50,508 nt of DNA from Streptomyces sp. PH10-H1 (lineage in GTDB: Bacteria; Actinomycetota; Actinomycetes; Streptomycetales; Streptomycetaceae). Below are positions 30,951-38,920 of the stretch, piece after piece. The stretch is taken from NCBI RefSeq assembly GCF_030063355.1, contig NZ_JASISZ010000061.1, positions 1 through 50,508 of the forward strand. The letters run 5' to 3'. Below the pieces are notes generated by a model that worked only from the letters and a program-made list of their open reading frames with translations, was not told the DNA's origin and searched no databases. Positions within the stretch are counted from its first letter, which is position 1; every line of letters begins with the position of its first letter. The position numbers and the translations under genes were made by a program.

Positions 30951-31559
30951 ATGGATGATCACGCCGCCCCCGTCCCCCGCGACCCGCTCGCGTGGTTCGC
31001 CGCGCATCTGCGCGGGCTGCCGCCGTCGTGCGGCCCGGTGCGGGTCGTCGCGGTGGACGGGCACGCCGGCTCGGGCAAGACCACGTTCGCCGCCCGGCTG
31101 GCCGGCGCGCTCGGCGGGGCGCCCGTCGTCCACCTGGACGATCTGGCCACCCATGACGAACTGTTCGCGTGGACCGGGCGGCTGCAGGCACAGGTCCTGG
31201 AGCCGCTGACGGCCGGCCGGGCGGCCCGGCATCGCGTCTACGACTGGACGGCCCGGCGCTTCGAGGGCGTACGCGAGGTGCCGCCGGCGCCCGTCGTCCT
31301 GCTGGAGGGCGTCGGCAGCGGACGCCGGGAGCTGCGGCCGCTGCTGTCCCATCTGCTGTGGCTCGAAGTGCCCCGCGATAGGGCCAGAAGCCGCGGGCAG
31401 CTGCGGGACGGGCCGGGGATGGACGCGTTCTGGGACTCCTGGATGCGGGCGCAGGACGCGCACTTCGCGTTGGATCCCTCACAGCCGTTCGCCGATCACG
31501 TGGTGCTGCAGCGACCAGGGGGATATGAGGTGCTCCCGGGGCTCGGGAGTCGGGCCTGA
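30951..31559 (+). CDS. P-loop nucleoside kinase-like protein
   Basis: A 202-residue protein of the uridine kinase-like family. It has an intact Walker A (VAVDGHAGSGKTTFAARLAG), then APVVHLDDLATHDELFAWTG, the base-binding arginine region (GRAARHRVYDWTARRF), VVLLEGVGSGRRELRP and RDRARSRGQLRDGPGMDAFW with LID arginines. The substrate could be uridine, cytidine, (d)CMP or another small alcohol. It starts at ATG 30951 at the divergent junction with the M24 gene. Downstream lies a separate small-RNA-like unit. Confidence 0.85.
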   Translation: MDDHAAPVPRDPLAWFAAHLRGLPPSCGPVRVVAVDGHAGSGKTTFAARLAGALGGAPVVHLDDLATHDELFAWTGRLQAQVLEPLTAGRAARHRVYDWTARRFEGVREVPPAPVVLLEGVGSGRRELRPLLSHLLWLEVPRDRARSRGQLRDGPGMDAFWDSWMRAQDAHFALDPSQPFADHVVLQRPGGYEVLPGLGSRA

Positions 31560-31645
31560 ACGCCTCATTCCCTCACGGAAAGTGACCGGCTGCCGTCGGT
31601 GCGCTGCCACTTCCGGACGACCCCGAGGGAGCGCTCGGGAGCGGC

Positions 31646-31675
31646 TTGACCCGGGGGGTGTGCAGGAATTACGTT
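31646..31675 (+). promoter_or_regulatory. HrdB-type promoter before a small RNA candidate
   Basis: TTGACC (31646-31651), 18 bp, TACGTT (31670-31675). The spacing is good and the -10 matches TAnnnT. A transcript would start at about 31682, only 30 bp before a strong terminator hairpin. Confidence 0.6.
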
Positions 31676-31681
31676 CTCAAT

Positions 31682-31752
31682 ACGCGGTCAGTGCGGACCG
31701 CGCCCATGATCCGAAACCCCCGGTCGTTCCCCCGTGACCGGGGGTTTCGCTG
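31682..31752 (+). ncRNA. Candidate small RNA (about 70 nt)
   Basis: Predicted from the promoter at 31646-31675 to the end of the terminator. It would contain hairpin 1 (GCGGTC / GACCGC, 31684-31701, 6-base loop), a linker with CCCATGATC, and hairpin 2, the terminator (14-bp stem with a CCCCC-containing loop). No open frame of useful length and no ribosome site is inside. It sits alone between the kinase gene and the AAA gene. I do not recognise it as a named RNA. It could instead be an attenuated leader or simply a terminator after the kinase gene. Confidence 0.5.
31712..31749. terminator. Perfect 14-bp hairpin terminator
   Basis: CGAAACCCCCGGTC and GACCGGGGGTTTCG pair perfectly around a 10-base loop that includes CCCCC. 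The 3' side ends GGGGGTTTCG, so three Ts follow the G-rich arm. The nearest genes are 152 bp upstream and 260 bp downstream. Confidence 0.85.
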
Positions 31753-31884
31753 TGCCCCGGCCGACCCATCGGCCCCTCGCGCACCATTTCCCTCACCCAC
31801 CGTCACCACGTGCAGCCCGTGCGTCGAAGGGCGCACCCCCGTGGACAGCGCCGCACTGCCCTACGGTGCGCCGGTCATCGCAGG

Positions 31885-32009
31885 TACGATGCGAACGGGG
31901 TGCGGTCGCAGGTGGGGGCACGGCCCTCCTGCACCAACTCCCGTCCCGGTCCTCAGGGTTGGGACGGAGTACAGCAGCAAGCCGCGGGGGAACGGTTGGT
32001 GGGGACCTG
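31885..32009 (+). promoter_or_regulatory. Promoter and structured leader of the AAA gene
   Basis: A -10-like TACGAT (31885-31890) begins this stretch, without a clear -35. The next 113 bp to the start codon contain hairpins GCAGG...CCTGC (about 31911-31932) and CCGTCCC/GGGACGG (31941-31967). The ribosome site GGTGGGGACCTG precedes ATG 32010. This may be a regulated 5' leader. No known riboswitch class is recognised. Confidence 0.35.
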
Positions 32010-33899
32010 ATGGACTTCGGCACAGATCGCCCGGGCGCCCCCGCCGGCCTCGCCTGGCTGCGCGCCGTCGACGCCTACACAGTGGGGGCGTACGCACAGG
32101 CCGAGGAGGAGTTCCGGGCGGCGGTCCGGCTCGATCCGGGCATGGCGGACGCCTGGCTGGGCCTGCACGCGCTGCGCGCGGACACCTCGACCGCGCTGCT
32201 GCAGATGTACCGCCACCGGGACCGGTTCGGCGAGGAGCGCAGGGCGCACCGCCGTTCGATCAACTCCTGGTACTGGCTCGGCTGGTGGGTGCAGCCGGTG
32301 CTGGAGTCCGACCGCGATCTGCTGCTCGCCCACGCCTCGCACTGGCTGGACGGCCGGCATGTCGCCGAACTCGACCGCGCGCTGGCCGAATGCCCTCCGG
32401 TGGACGCCGACCGGCAGGTCCGTTTCCTCCACGCCTGCCGGGCCTATCTGGTCAAGGACTGGGAGCAGCTGGTCCGCAATACCGAGCCGCTGCTGGGCGA
32501 TCCGGTGCTCGGCATCGAGGCGGGCCTGTTCGGCGGGATGGCCCGTGTCCGGCTGGAGCTGTGCGGGCAGGCGGAGCCGCTGCTGGCCGCCGCGCTCATG
32601 CGCTGCCGCAGCGAGCAGCCGCAGCGCAAGGAGCTGCGCTACTGGCTGGCCCGTGCCTACGAGGGGACGGGCCGCACCGCGGCGGCGCTGCCGCTGTACC
32701 GGGCCGTGCACCGGGTGGATCCCTCCTTCATGGACACCGCCGCCCGGCTGGCGGCGATCAACGAGTCGGACGGCCTCGACGAGGGCGCCGATCTGGCGGC
32801 CGTCTCGCTGGCCGGGCTCGGCCAGGCCTCCCCCGACGTCCTGGACAGCCCGGACTCCGCCCTGCTGACCGGCGAGCCGCTGGACGGCCGCGGACCCGGA
32901 ACCGAGCTCGACGAGCCCGCGCTGACCCTCGGCCCGCCCGACGACGACGTACGGGAGAAGGCCGCCGTCCCGTCCATGGCCCTGCCGCCGCAGCCGGCGA
33001 TGGCCGCGCCCGACCCGCTGCTTCTGGGCCAGGCACTCGCCGAACTCGACCGCATGGTCGGCCTGGAACCGGTGAAACGGCAGGTACGGGCGCTCTCCGC
33101 GCAGCTGCGGATGGCCCGGCTGCGGGCAAGCCAGGGGCTGCCCGTGCAGCCCCCCAAGCGCCACTTCGTGTTCTCCGGCCCCTCCGGCACCGGCAAGACC
33201 ACCGTGGCCCGGATACTCGGCCGGGTCTTCTACGCGCTGGGGCTGCTCGGCGGCGATCATCTCGTCGAGGCCCAGCGGTCCGACCTGGTGGGCGAGTTCC
33301 TCGGCCAGACCGCGGTCAAGGCCAATGAGCTGATCGACTCCGCGCTCGGCGGGGTGCTCTTCGTGGACGAGGCGTACGCCCTGTCCAACTCCGGCTACTC
33401 CAAGGGCGACGCCTACGGCGACGAGGCGCTCCAGGTGCTCCTCAAGCGCGCCGAGGACAACCGCGACCGCCTGGTGGTGATCCTCGCCGGCTACCCCGAG
33501 GGCATGGACCGGCTGCTGGCCGTGAACCCCGGGCTCAGCTCCCGTTTCACCACCCGGGTCGACTTCCCCAGCTACCGCCCCCTGGAGCTGACCCGGATCG
33601 GCGAGGTCCTCGCCGCCGACAACGGCGACCACTGGGACGAGGAGGCCCTGGAGGAACTGCGGGCCATCAGCGCCCATGTCGTCGACCAGGGCTGGATAGA
33701 CGAGCTGGGCAACGGCCGGCTGCTGCGCACCCTGTATGAGAAGAGCTGCGCCTACCGCGATCTGCGGCTGTCGGACTACCCCGGCGCGCCCAGCCGCGAC
33801 GATCTGTCCACCCTGCGGCTCCCCGACCTGATGCAGGCGTACGGCGAGGTGCTGTCCGGACGCGGCCCGGGGGTGCCGCCGGGCGAACCGGCCGAGTAG
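32010..33899 (+). CDS. TPR-AAA ATPase, EccA/CbbX-like
   Basis: A 629-residue cytoplasmic protein. Residues about 1-265 are TPR-like helical repeats (GLAWLRAVDAYTVGAYAQAE, EEFRAAVRLDPGMADAWLGL, RYWLARAYEGTGRTAAALPL). A linker of about 75 residues follows. From about residue 345 is the AAA domain: LDRMVGLEPVKRQVRALSAQ, Walker A FSGPSGTGKTTVARILGRV, AQRSDLVGEFLGQTAVKANE, Walker B GGVLFVDEAYALSNS, sensor VVILAGYPEGMDRLL, arginine finger region NPGLSSRFTTRVDFPSY. This layout is that of EccA of type VII secretion and CbxX/CfqX proteins. No other ESX gene is present in the window. ATG 32010 has a leader that looks structured. Confidence 0.92.
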   Translation: MDFGTDRPGAPAGLAWLRAVDAYTVGAYAQAEEEFRAAVRLDPGMADAWLGLHALRADTSTALLQMYRHRDRFGEERRAHRRSINSWYWLGWWVQPVLESDRDLLLAHASHWLDGRHVAELDRALAECPPVDADRQVRFLHACRAYLVKDWEQLVRNTEPLLGDPVLGIEAGLFGGMARVRLELCGQAEPLLAAALMRCRSEQPQRKELRYWLARAYEGTGRTAAALPLYRAVHRVDPSFMDTAARLAAINESDGLDEGADLAAVSLAGLGQASPDVLDSPDSALLTGEPLDGRGPGTELDEPALTLGPPDDDVREKAAVPSMALPPQPAMAAPDPLLLGQALAELDRMVGLEPVKRQVRALSAQLRMARLRASQGLPVQPPKRHFVFSGPSGTGKTTVARILGRVFYALGLLGGDHLVEAQRSDLVGEFLGQTAVKANELIDSALGGVLFVDEAYALSNSGYSKGDAYGDEALQVLLKRAEDNRDRLVVILAGYPEGMDRLLAVNPGLSSRFTTRVDFPSYRPLELTRIGEVLAADNGDHWDEEALEELRAISAHVVDQGWIDELGNGRLLRTLYEKSCAYRDLRLSDYPGAPSRDDLSTLRLPDLMQAYGEVLSGRGPGVPPGEPAE

Positions 33900-33957
33900 C
33901 CGTCCCCGGCCGGCCGGCTCCGGCGGTTCATCAAGCCCGGCGGTTCAGGCCCGAGGT

Positions 33958-35010
33958 TCAGGCCCGTCCGGCGATCGTCGGCAGGGCGCGGTGCGCCGGG
34001 TCGCGGACCTCCCCGACGAGCATCTCCAGGACGTCCTCCAGGGCGACCAGCCCGATCGGGTGCCCGTCGGCGTCCGCCACGGCCGCGAGGTGGGACGCCG
34101 CCCGCCGCATCTGGGTCAGCGCGTCGTCCAGCGGCAGGTCCGCGCGCAGCGTCGCCATCGGGCGCCAGAGCCGCTGCGGCACCGGACGGCCCCCGTCCTC
34201 CACGTCGAGTACGTCCTTGACGTGCAGATAGCCCAGGTAGGCGCCGTCGGGGCCGACGACGGGGAACCGTGAGTACCCGGTGTGCACGGTCAGTTCCTCG
34301 ACCTGGCGCGGGGTCACCGACGGGTCCACCGCGATCAGCTCGGCGGGGCGCAGCAGCACCTCGGTGACCGGGCGGGTGCCCAGTTCCAGGGCGTCCTCGA
34401 GACGTTCCTGCTCGTCGTGGTCGAGCAGCCCGGCCCGCCGGGCGTCCTCGACGAGGACGGTCAGCTCCTCGCTGGTGAAGACCGAGTCGACCTCGTCCTT
34501 CGGCTCGACCCGGAACAGCTTCAGGATCAGCCGCGCGCAGCTGCCCAGCACCGTGATCACCGGCCGGAACACCCGGGCGAAGGCCACGAGTCCGGGGCTG
34601 AGCCACAGTGCGGTCTTCTCCGGGGCGGCCATCGCCAGGTTCTTCGGCACCATCTCGCCGATCACCAGGTGCAGGAAGACCACCACCGCGAGCGCCAGAA
34701 CGTACCCGACGGGGTGAACGAGTCCCCCGGGCATCCGGACGGCCTCGAAGACCGGTTCCAGCAGATGCGCGATGGTCGGCTCGGCGACCGCGCCCAGGGT
34801 GAGCGAGCACACGGTGATGCCGAACTGGGCGGCCGCCATCATGCGCGGCAGGTTCTCCAGCCCGTACAGGACGGTACGGGCCCGCCGGTGCTCCGCGGCG
34901 AGGGGTTCGATCTGGCTGCGGCGCACCGAGACCAGCGCGAACTCCGCGCCGACGAAGAAGCCGTTGGCGAGCACCAGCAGGACGGCGAACAGCAGTTGGA
35001 GGACGCTCAC
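33958..35010 (-). CDS. CNNM/CBS membrane protein (hemolysin family), first of pair to end
   Basis: A 350-residue protein. An N-terminal CNNM (DUF21) membrane domain has about four helices (LQLLFAVLLVLANGFFVGAE, MMAAAQFGITVCSLTLGAVA, VGYVLALAVVVFLHLVIGEM, VPKNLAM). Two CBS domains follow (residues about 200-340; RPVTEVLLRPAELIAVDPSV, HTGYSRFPVVGPDGAYLGYL, GLVALEDVLEMLVGEVRDP). The transporter-associated C-terminal domain is missing. CNNM proteins transport or sense Mg2+, and the CBS pair probably binds nucleotide. GTG 35010 overlaps the stop of the upstream gene by 4 bp. Confidence 0.93.
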   Translation of the reverse strand: MSVLQLLFAVLLVLANGFFVGAEFALVSVRRSQIEPLAAEHRRARTVLYGLENLPRMMAAAQFGITVCSLTLGAVAEPTIAHLLEPVFEAVRMPGGLVHPVGYVLALAVVVFLHLVIGEMVPKNLAMAAPEKTALWLSPGLVAFARVFRPVITVLGSCARLILKLFRVEPKDEVDSVFTSEELTVLVEDARRAGLLDHDEQERLEDALELGTRPVTEVLLRPAELIAVDPSVTPRQVEELTVHTGYSRFPVVGPDGAYLGYLHVKDVLDVEDGGRPVPQRLWRPMATLRADLPLDDALTQMRRAASHLAAVADADGHPIGLVALEDVLEMLVGEVRDPAHRALPTIAGRA

Positions 35011-36338
35011 CGGGCCGCCTCCTGGTCGTCGGCGGTACCGGTGCGCACGATCCGCACCCGTTCCGCCCGGTGGTGGGAGACGTCCCGCACCCGCAGCTCC
35101 CAGCCGGGCAGCTGCGCGGTGTCACCGGGTTCCGGGATGCGTGCCAGCAGGTCGGCGACAAGGCCGGCGACCGTTTCGTACGGGCCCTCCGGGGCCTGCA
35201 GCCCGATCCGGGCGAGGATGTCGACCCGGCAGCCGCCGTCGGCGTCCCAGGCCGGCAGGCCGTCCTCGGCGGGCGCCTGCGCCAGTTCCGGCAGGTCCGC
35301 GGCGTCGTGCTCGTCGCGCACCTCGCCGACGAGTTCCTCCACGATGTCCTCCAGGGTCACCACGCCGGCCGTGCCGCCGTACTCGTCGACGACCACGGCG
35401 ATCGGCTGCTGGCTGCGCAGCAGCTGCAGCAGCTGCCGCCCCGCCAGCGTCTCCGGGACCAGCAGCGGCGAGACCGCTATCCGGCCCACCGGGGTGCGGT
35501 CGCGCAGATGGGCGGAGACGGCGAGGGCGTCCTTGAGGTGCACCATGCCGATGATGTCGTCGAGGCGCTCGCGGTAGACGGGGAAGCGCGACAGGCCGGT
35601 GGCCCGGGTGAGGTTGAGGACGTCGGTGGCGGTGGCGGTGTCCTCCAGCGCGCTGACCCGTACCCGTGGCGTCATCACGTTCGCCGCCGTCAGGTCGCCG
35701 AGCGACAGGGTGCGCACGAACAGGTCGGCGGTGTCCTGCTCCAGGGTGCCGGCCTGCGCCGAGTGCCGGGCGAGCGAGACCAGTTCGCTGGGGGTGCGGG
35801 CCGAGGCCAGCTCGTCGGCGGGCTCGACGCCGAGCATCCGCACCAGGCGGTTGGCGGCCCGGTTGAGCACCTCGATGACGGGCCGGAAGACCGTCGAGAA
35901 CACCCGCTGCGGTCCGGCCACGAACCGGGCCACCTGCAGGGGGCGGGAGACCGCCCAGTTCTTGGGGACGAGCTCGCCGACGACCATCTGCACGGCCGAG
36001 GCGAGCATCATGCCGACGACGACGCCGACCCCGGGGGCCGCGCCCTCCGGCAGGCCCGCGGAGGTGAGCGGGCCGGTGAGCAGCTGGGCCAGCGCGGGCT
36101 CGGCGAGCATGCCGACCACCAGCGAGGTGATCGTGATGCCGAGCTGGGTGCCCGAGAGCTGGAAGGACAGCTTCCGCAGCGCGGCCACGACGCTCCGGGC
36201 CCGGCGGTCGCCCTCGGCGGCGGCGCGTTCCGCGGCCGGCCGGTCGACGGTCACCAGGCCGAACTCGGCCGCGACGAAGAAGCCGTTCGCGAGGATCAGG
36301 ACGAATGCCGCACACAGCAGCAACCAGGAGGTGCTCAT
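35007..36338 (-). CDS. CNNM/CBS/CorC-HlyC membrane protein
   Basis: A 443-residue paralogue of its neighbour: CNNM membrane domain (LLLCAAFVLILANGFFVAAE, GTQLGITITSLVVGMLAEPA, GVVVGMMLASAVQMVVGELV, PKNWAVS), two CBS domains (NVMTPRVRVSALEDTATATD ... TGLSRFPVYRERLDDIIGMV; QQPIAVVVDEYGGTAGVVTL, EDIVEELVGEVRDEHD), and a C-terminal CorC/HlyC ligand domain (GYRVDILARIGLQAPEGPYE type region, here GCRVDILARIGLQ). Known members export Mg2+ or Co2+. GGAGC precedes ATG 36338, whose first bases overlap a 25-codon leader frame. The two CNNM genes form an operon. Confidence 0.93.
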   Translation of the reverse strand: MSTSWLLLCAAFVLILANGFFVAAEFGLVTVDRPAAERAAAEGDRRARSVVAALRKLSFQLSGTQLGITITSLVVGMLAEPALAQLLTGPLTSAGLPEGAAPGVGVVVGMMLASAVQMVVGELVPKNWAVSRPLQVARFVAGPQRVFSTVFRPVIEVLNRAANRLVRMLGVEPADELASARTPSELVSLARHSAQAGTLEQDTADLFVRTLSLGDLTAANVMTPRVRVSALEDTATATDVLNLTRATGLSRFPVYRERLDDIIGMVHLKDALAVSAHLRDRTPVGRIAVSPLLVPETLAGRQLLQLLRSQQPIAVVVDEYGGTAGVVTLEDIVEELVGEVRDEHDAADLPELAQAPAEDGLPAWDADGGCRVDILARIGLQAPEGPYETVAGLVADLLARIPEPGDTAQLPGWELRVRDVSHHRAERVRIVRTGTADDQEAAR

Positions 36339-36412
36339 GCCGCCGCTCCGGGAATTCCGGGAACTCCGTGGGAGGGAGGGGCGGCGCAGGTACTACCAGA
36401 CGATTTGGACAT
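36335..36412 (-). CDS. Possible 25-aa proline-containing leader peptide
   Basis: ATG 36412 opens MSKSSGSTCAAPPSHGVPGI, then PGAAA, and the TGA overlaps the CNNM ATG (ATGA). There are four prolines, one Pro-Pro and two PG pairs. AAGGAG lies 16 bp before the ATG, which is too far for an ordinary ribosome site, so translation is uncertain. A short inverted repeat GACGAT/ATCGTC (36399-36416) surrounds the start codon. Proline-rich leaders regulate Mg2+ transporters in enteric bacteria; the analogy is my inference. Confidence 0.35.
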   Translation of the reverse strand: MSKSSGSTCAAPPSHGVPGIPGAAA

Positions 36413-36515
36413 CGTCGTTTGGGTGTCACTCCTTGGGTCGGTGGGGCCCCGCGGGCAGCCTCGGAAAGCACTGCCCGACTCCAGAGTAATCAAGAGCGGG
36501 GCTCGGTCGGCAGGC

Positions 36516-37079
36516 CTATCGCGCGCCGGGCTGCCCCGTACCACGGGCTTCGGCGAGCGCCCGCAACTGGCGGGCGGCGCGGACCGCCTGGTTCCGGCCG
36601 CCGCCGGGCTGGATGCCCATGGCGGCAAGGCTGGTGCCGTCGGTGAGGTCGAGATACACCCAGGGGTCACCGGACCGCAGATTGACCTTGACGACCTCGG
36701 CCCACTGCAGACGGCGCGTGCCGACCAGGTTGACGACGGTGATCCCGTCGGCGTCCGCGACCACCTTGAGCCGGCTGAGCCGCGCCAGTACGGCGAAGAT
36801 CAGCACTCCGGTGACGATCATGGTGGCCCGGTCGCCCGGGCCCCAAGGCGCCGCCCCGTCGCTGGGCATCATCACGGCGATCACCGTGAGCACGGCGAGC
36901 AGGCCCGTCCCTACCGAGAGCAGCACCGCCCGGGTGCGGACCGGCCGGAAGGTGACGGGGAGCTCGGGCAGGGCGGTGGGACCGGACGGGCCCGGGTCTG
37001 AGGGGCCGGGGTCGGACGGGCCCGGCTCTGACGGTCCGGCACCGTCGGGATCGCCGGCGGGGCCGGGTTTGCCGGACAT
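36516..37079 (-). CDS. PH-domain membrane protein, last gene of rib-his operon
   Basis: A 187-residue membrane protein. A Pro/Gly/Ser-Asp tail (GPSEPGPSDPGPSDPGPSGP) precedes two helices (VLLSVGTGLLAVLTVIAVMM, ATMIVTGVLIFAVLARL). A bacterial PH domain (bPH6-like) follows: LKVVADADGITVVNLVGTRR, LQWAEVVKVNLRSGDPWVYL, DLTDGTSLAAMGIQPGGG. Its ATG 37079 overlaps the hisG stop (GTGATG), so it is translated with hisG. Function is unknown; the placement is probably historical. Confidence 0.88.
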   Translation of the reverse strand: MSGKPGPAGDPDGAGPSEPGPSDPGPSDPGPSGPTALPELPVTFRPVRTRAVLLSVGTGLLAVLTVIAVMMPSDGAAPWGPGDRATMIVTGVLIFAVLARLSRLKVVADADGITVVNLVGTRRLQWAEVVKVNLRSGDPWVYLDLTDGTSLAAMGIQPGGGRNQAVRAARQLRALAEARGTGQPGAR

Positions 37080-37936
37080 CACAGGCGGGCGGCGTGGATG
37101 CCGGTCGTGAGGATCGCGCGGGCGCCGAGCTCGTACAGCTCGTCCATGATCCGCTGGGCGTCGCGGCTGGGGACCATCGCGCGGACGGCCACCCAGCCCT
37201 CGTGGTGCAGCGGCGAGACGGTGGGCGACTCCAGGCCGGGGGTGAGGGCCACGGCCCGCTCGACCTGCTCCACGCGGATGTCGTAGTCCATCATCACGTA
37301 GCGTCGCGCGACCAGGACGCCCTGCAGCCGGCGGAGGAACTGGGCGACCTGCGCGCCGTCGGGGTCCTCGCCGTCCGCGCCGGTGCGGCGGATGACGACG
37401 GCCTCGGACTCCATGATCGGCTCGCCGAAGACCTCGAGACCCGCGTTGCGCAGCGAGGTCCCGGTCTCCACGACATCCGCGATGACCTGGGCGACCCCCA
37501 GCTGGATCGCGGTCTCGACGGCGCCGTCCAGGTGCACGACGGAGGCGGCGATGCCGTGGTCGGCGAGGTGCTTCTCGACGACGCCCTCGTAGGAGGTGGC
37601 GACCGTCATGCCCCCGAGGTCCTTCACCGACTCCGCCGTGCCGGGCTCGGCGGCGTAGCGGAAGGTGGAGCGGGCGAAGCCGAGCTGCAGGATCTCCTCG
37701 GCGTCCGCACCCGAGTCCAGCAGCAGGTCCCGGCCGGTGATGCCGATGTCGAGCCGGCCGGAACTGACGTAGATCGCGATGTCGCGCGGCCGCAGATAGA
37801 AGAACTCCACCTGGTTGTCGGCGTCGACGAGGACGAGCTCCTTGGACTCCTTGCGCTGCCGGTAGCCGGCCTCATGGAGGATCGCCGACGCAGGCCCGGA
37901 GAGTGAACCCTTGTTCGGAACGGCGATGCGCAGCAT
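37079..37936 (-). CDS. hisG: ATP phosphoribosyltransferase, long form
   Basis: A 285-residue enzyme that condenses ATP with PRPP in the first step of histidine synthesis. It has LRIAVPNKGSLSGPASAILH, the GITGRDLLLDSG region, VATSYEGVVEKHLADHGIAA, LDGAVETAIQLGVAQVIADV, VETGTSLRNAGLEV, and the C-terminal regulatory domain (VALTPGLESPTVSPLHHEGW) absent from short, HisZ-dependent forms. It should be feedback-inhibited by histidine. It follows hisE by 83 bp in the FMN-riboswitch operon. Confidence 0.97.
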   Translation of the reverse strand: MLRIAVPNKGSLSGPASAILHEAGYRQRKESKELVLVDADNQVEFFYLRPRDIAIYVSSGRLDIGITGRDLLLDSGADAEEILQLGFARSTFRYAAEPGTAESVKDLGGMTVATSYEGVVEKHLADHGIAASVVHLDGAVETAIQLGVAQVIADVVETGTSLRNAGLEVFGEPIMESEAVVIRRTGADGEDPDGAQVAQFLRRLQGVLVARRYVMMDYDIRVEQVERAVALTPGLESPTVSPLHHEGWVAVRAMVPSRDAQRIMDELYELGARAILTTGIHAARL

Positions 37937-38019
37937 GAGGACAGCTTCCTTTGCGTTTCGGGGTGTTCGGGGTGCGGGGTGTTCGGGATGCGGGGCGGAA
38001 CGGCGGTGCGGGTGACGGC

Positions 38020-38292
38020 TCAGAGATGAGCGTAGACGTCGTCCAGGGAGATCCCGCGGGCGACCATCATCACCTGCAGGTGGTACAGCAACTGGGAGAT
38101 CTCCTCAGCGGTGCGGTCGGCGCCCTCGTACTCGGCTGCCATCCACACCTCGGCGGCCTCTTCGACCACCTTCTTGCCGATCGCGTGCACGCCGTTGCCC
38201 ACCAGTTCGGCGGTGCGGGAGGTGCTGGGGTCGCCGGTGGCGGCCTTGTGCTGGAGCTCGGAGAAGAGCTCCTCGAATGTCTTCTTGGCCAT
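38020..38292 (-). CDS. hisE: Phosphoribosyl-ATP pyrophosphatase
   Basis: A 90-residue MazG-fold enzyme converting phosphoribosyl-ATP to phosphoribosyl-AMP, the second step of histidine synthesis. It has KKTFEELFSELQHKAATGDP, KKVVEEAAEVWMAAEYEG with the Mg-binding acidic residues, and QLLYHLQVMMVARGISLDDV. ATG 38292 matches the family length; GTG 38301 is possible. HisE is separate from HisI here, as in actinobacteria. It lies 33 bp after ribH. Confidence 0.95.
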   Translation of the reverse strand: MAKKTFEELFSELQHKAATGDPSTSRTAELVGNGVHAIGKKVVEEAAEVWMAAEYEGADRTAEEISQLLYHLQVMMVARGISLDDVYAHL

Positions 38293-38325
38293 GGTGCTCA
38301 CACCCTACGCGGAAGTGCCGTCCGC

Positions 38326-38811
38326 TCAGCGCCAGGGTTCGGATACTGAACGCAGGATGGTCGCGGTGGCCACGGCGGCGGTGACCGCTTCGTGCCCCTT
38401 GTCCTCGTTCGACCCGGGCAGACCGGCCCGGTCCAGCGCCTGCTCCTCGGTGTCACAGGTCAGTACGCCGAAGCCGATGGGCACCCCGGTGTCCACGGTG
38501 ACCTGGGTGAGGCCGGCCGTGACGCCCTGGCTGACGTACTCGAAGTGCGGGGTGCCGCCGCGGATGATCACGCCGAGGGCGACGATCGCGTCGTAGCCGC
38601 GGCCGGCCAGCACCTTGGCGACGACCGGCAGCTCGAAGCTGCCGGGCACCCGCAGGACGGTCGGCTCGTCGATGCCCAGCTCGGCCAGCGCGCGCAGCGC
38701 GCCGTCGACCAGGCCGTCCATGACCTGAACGTGCCACTGGGCCGCGATCACTGCCACGCGCAGGTCACCGCAGTTCTTCACGGTCAGCTCGGGGGCGCCC
38801 TTACCGCTCAC
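38326..38811 (-). CDS. ribH: 6,7-dimethyl-8-ribityllumazine synthase
   Basis: A 161-residue protein catalysing the penultimate step of riboflavin synthesis, forming an icosahedral or pentameric shell. It has LRVAVIAAQWHVQVMDGLVD, LRVPGSFELPVVAKVLA, YDAIVALGVIIRGGTPHFEY, VSQGVTAGLTQVTVDTGVPI and GFGVLTCDTEEQALDRAG. Phe and His of the substrate site are present (TPHFEYV). It follows ribBA after 109 bp of GC-rich sequence. Confidence 0.97.
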   Translation of the reverse strand: MSGKGAPELTVKNCGDLRVAVIAAQWHVQVMDGLVDGALRALAELGIDEPTVLRVPGSFELPVVAKVLAGRGYDAIVALGVIIRGGTPHFEYVSQGVTAGLTQVTVDTGVPIGFGVLTCDTEEQALDRAGLPGSNEDKGHEAVTAAVATATILRSVSEPWR

Positions 38812-38920
38812 GTCTCTCCTCAGTTCCGGTGTTCGTCGTACGAGATGCCTCGTACGGTGCTCGTCGTTCGTCGTGCGGGGGTCGTACGGGGGGGTGCGTC
38901 GTGCAGGGGTGCGTCGTCGG

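Noticed and set aside
31682..32009. Signal recognition particle RNA or a 6C-type RNA
   Set aside because: The SRP tetraloop block (GGTCAGG...GGAAG...AGCAGCC) is absent, and only one of the two hairpins has a C-run, with five Cs.
37937..38019. GGGGTGTTCGGG-like short repeats between hisE and hisG
   Set aside because: Irregular and short; probably low-complexity spacer without a promoter or terminator pattern.
38830..38890. Clustered TCGTACG words between ribBA and ribH
   Set aside because: Not regularly spaced and no stable stem; not enough for a regulatory call.
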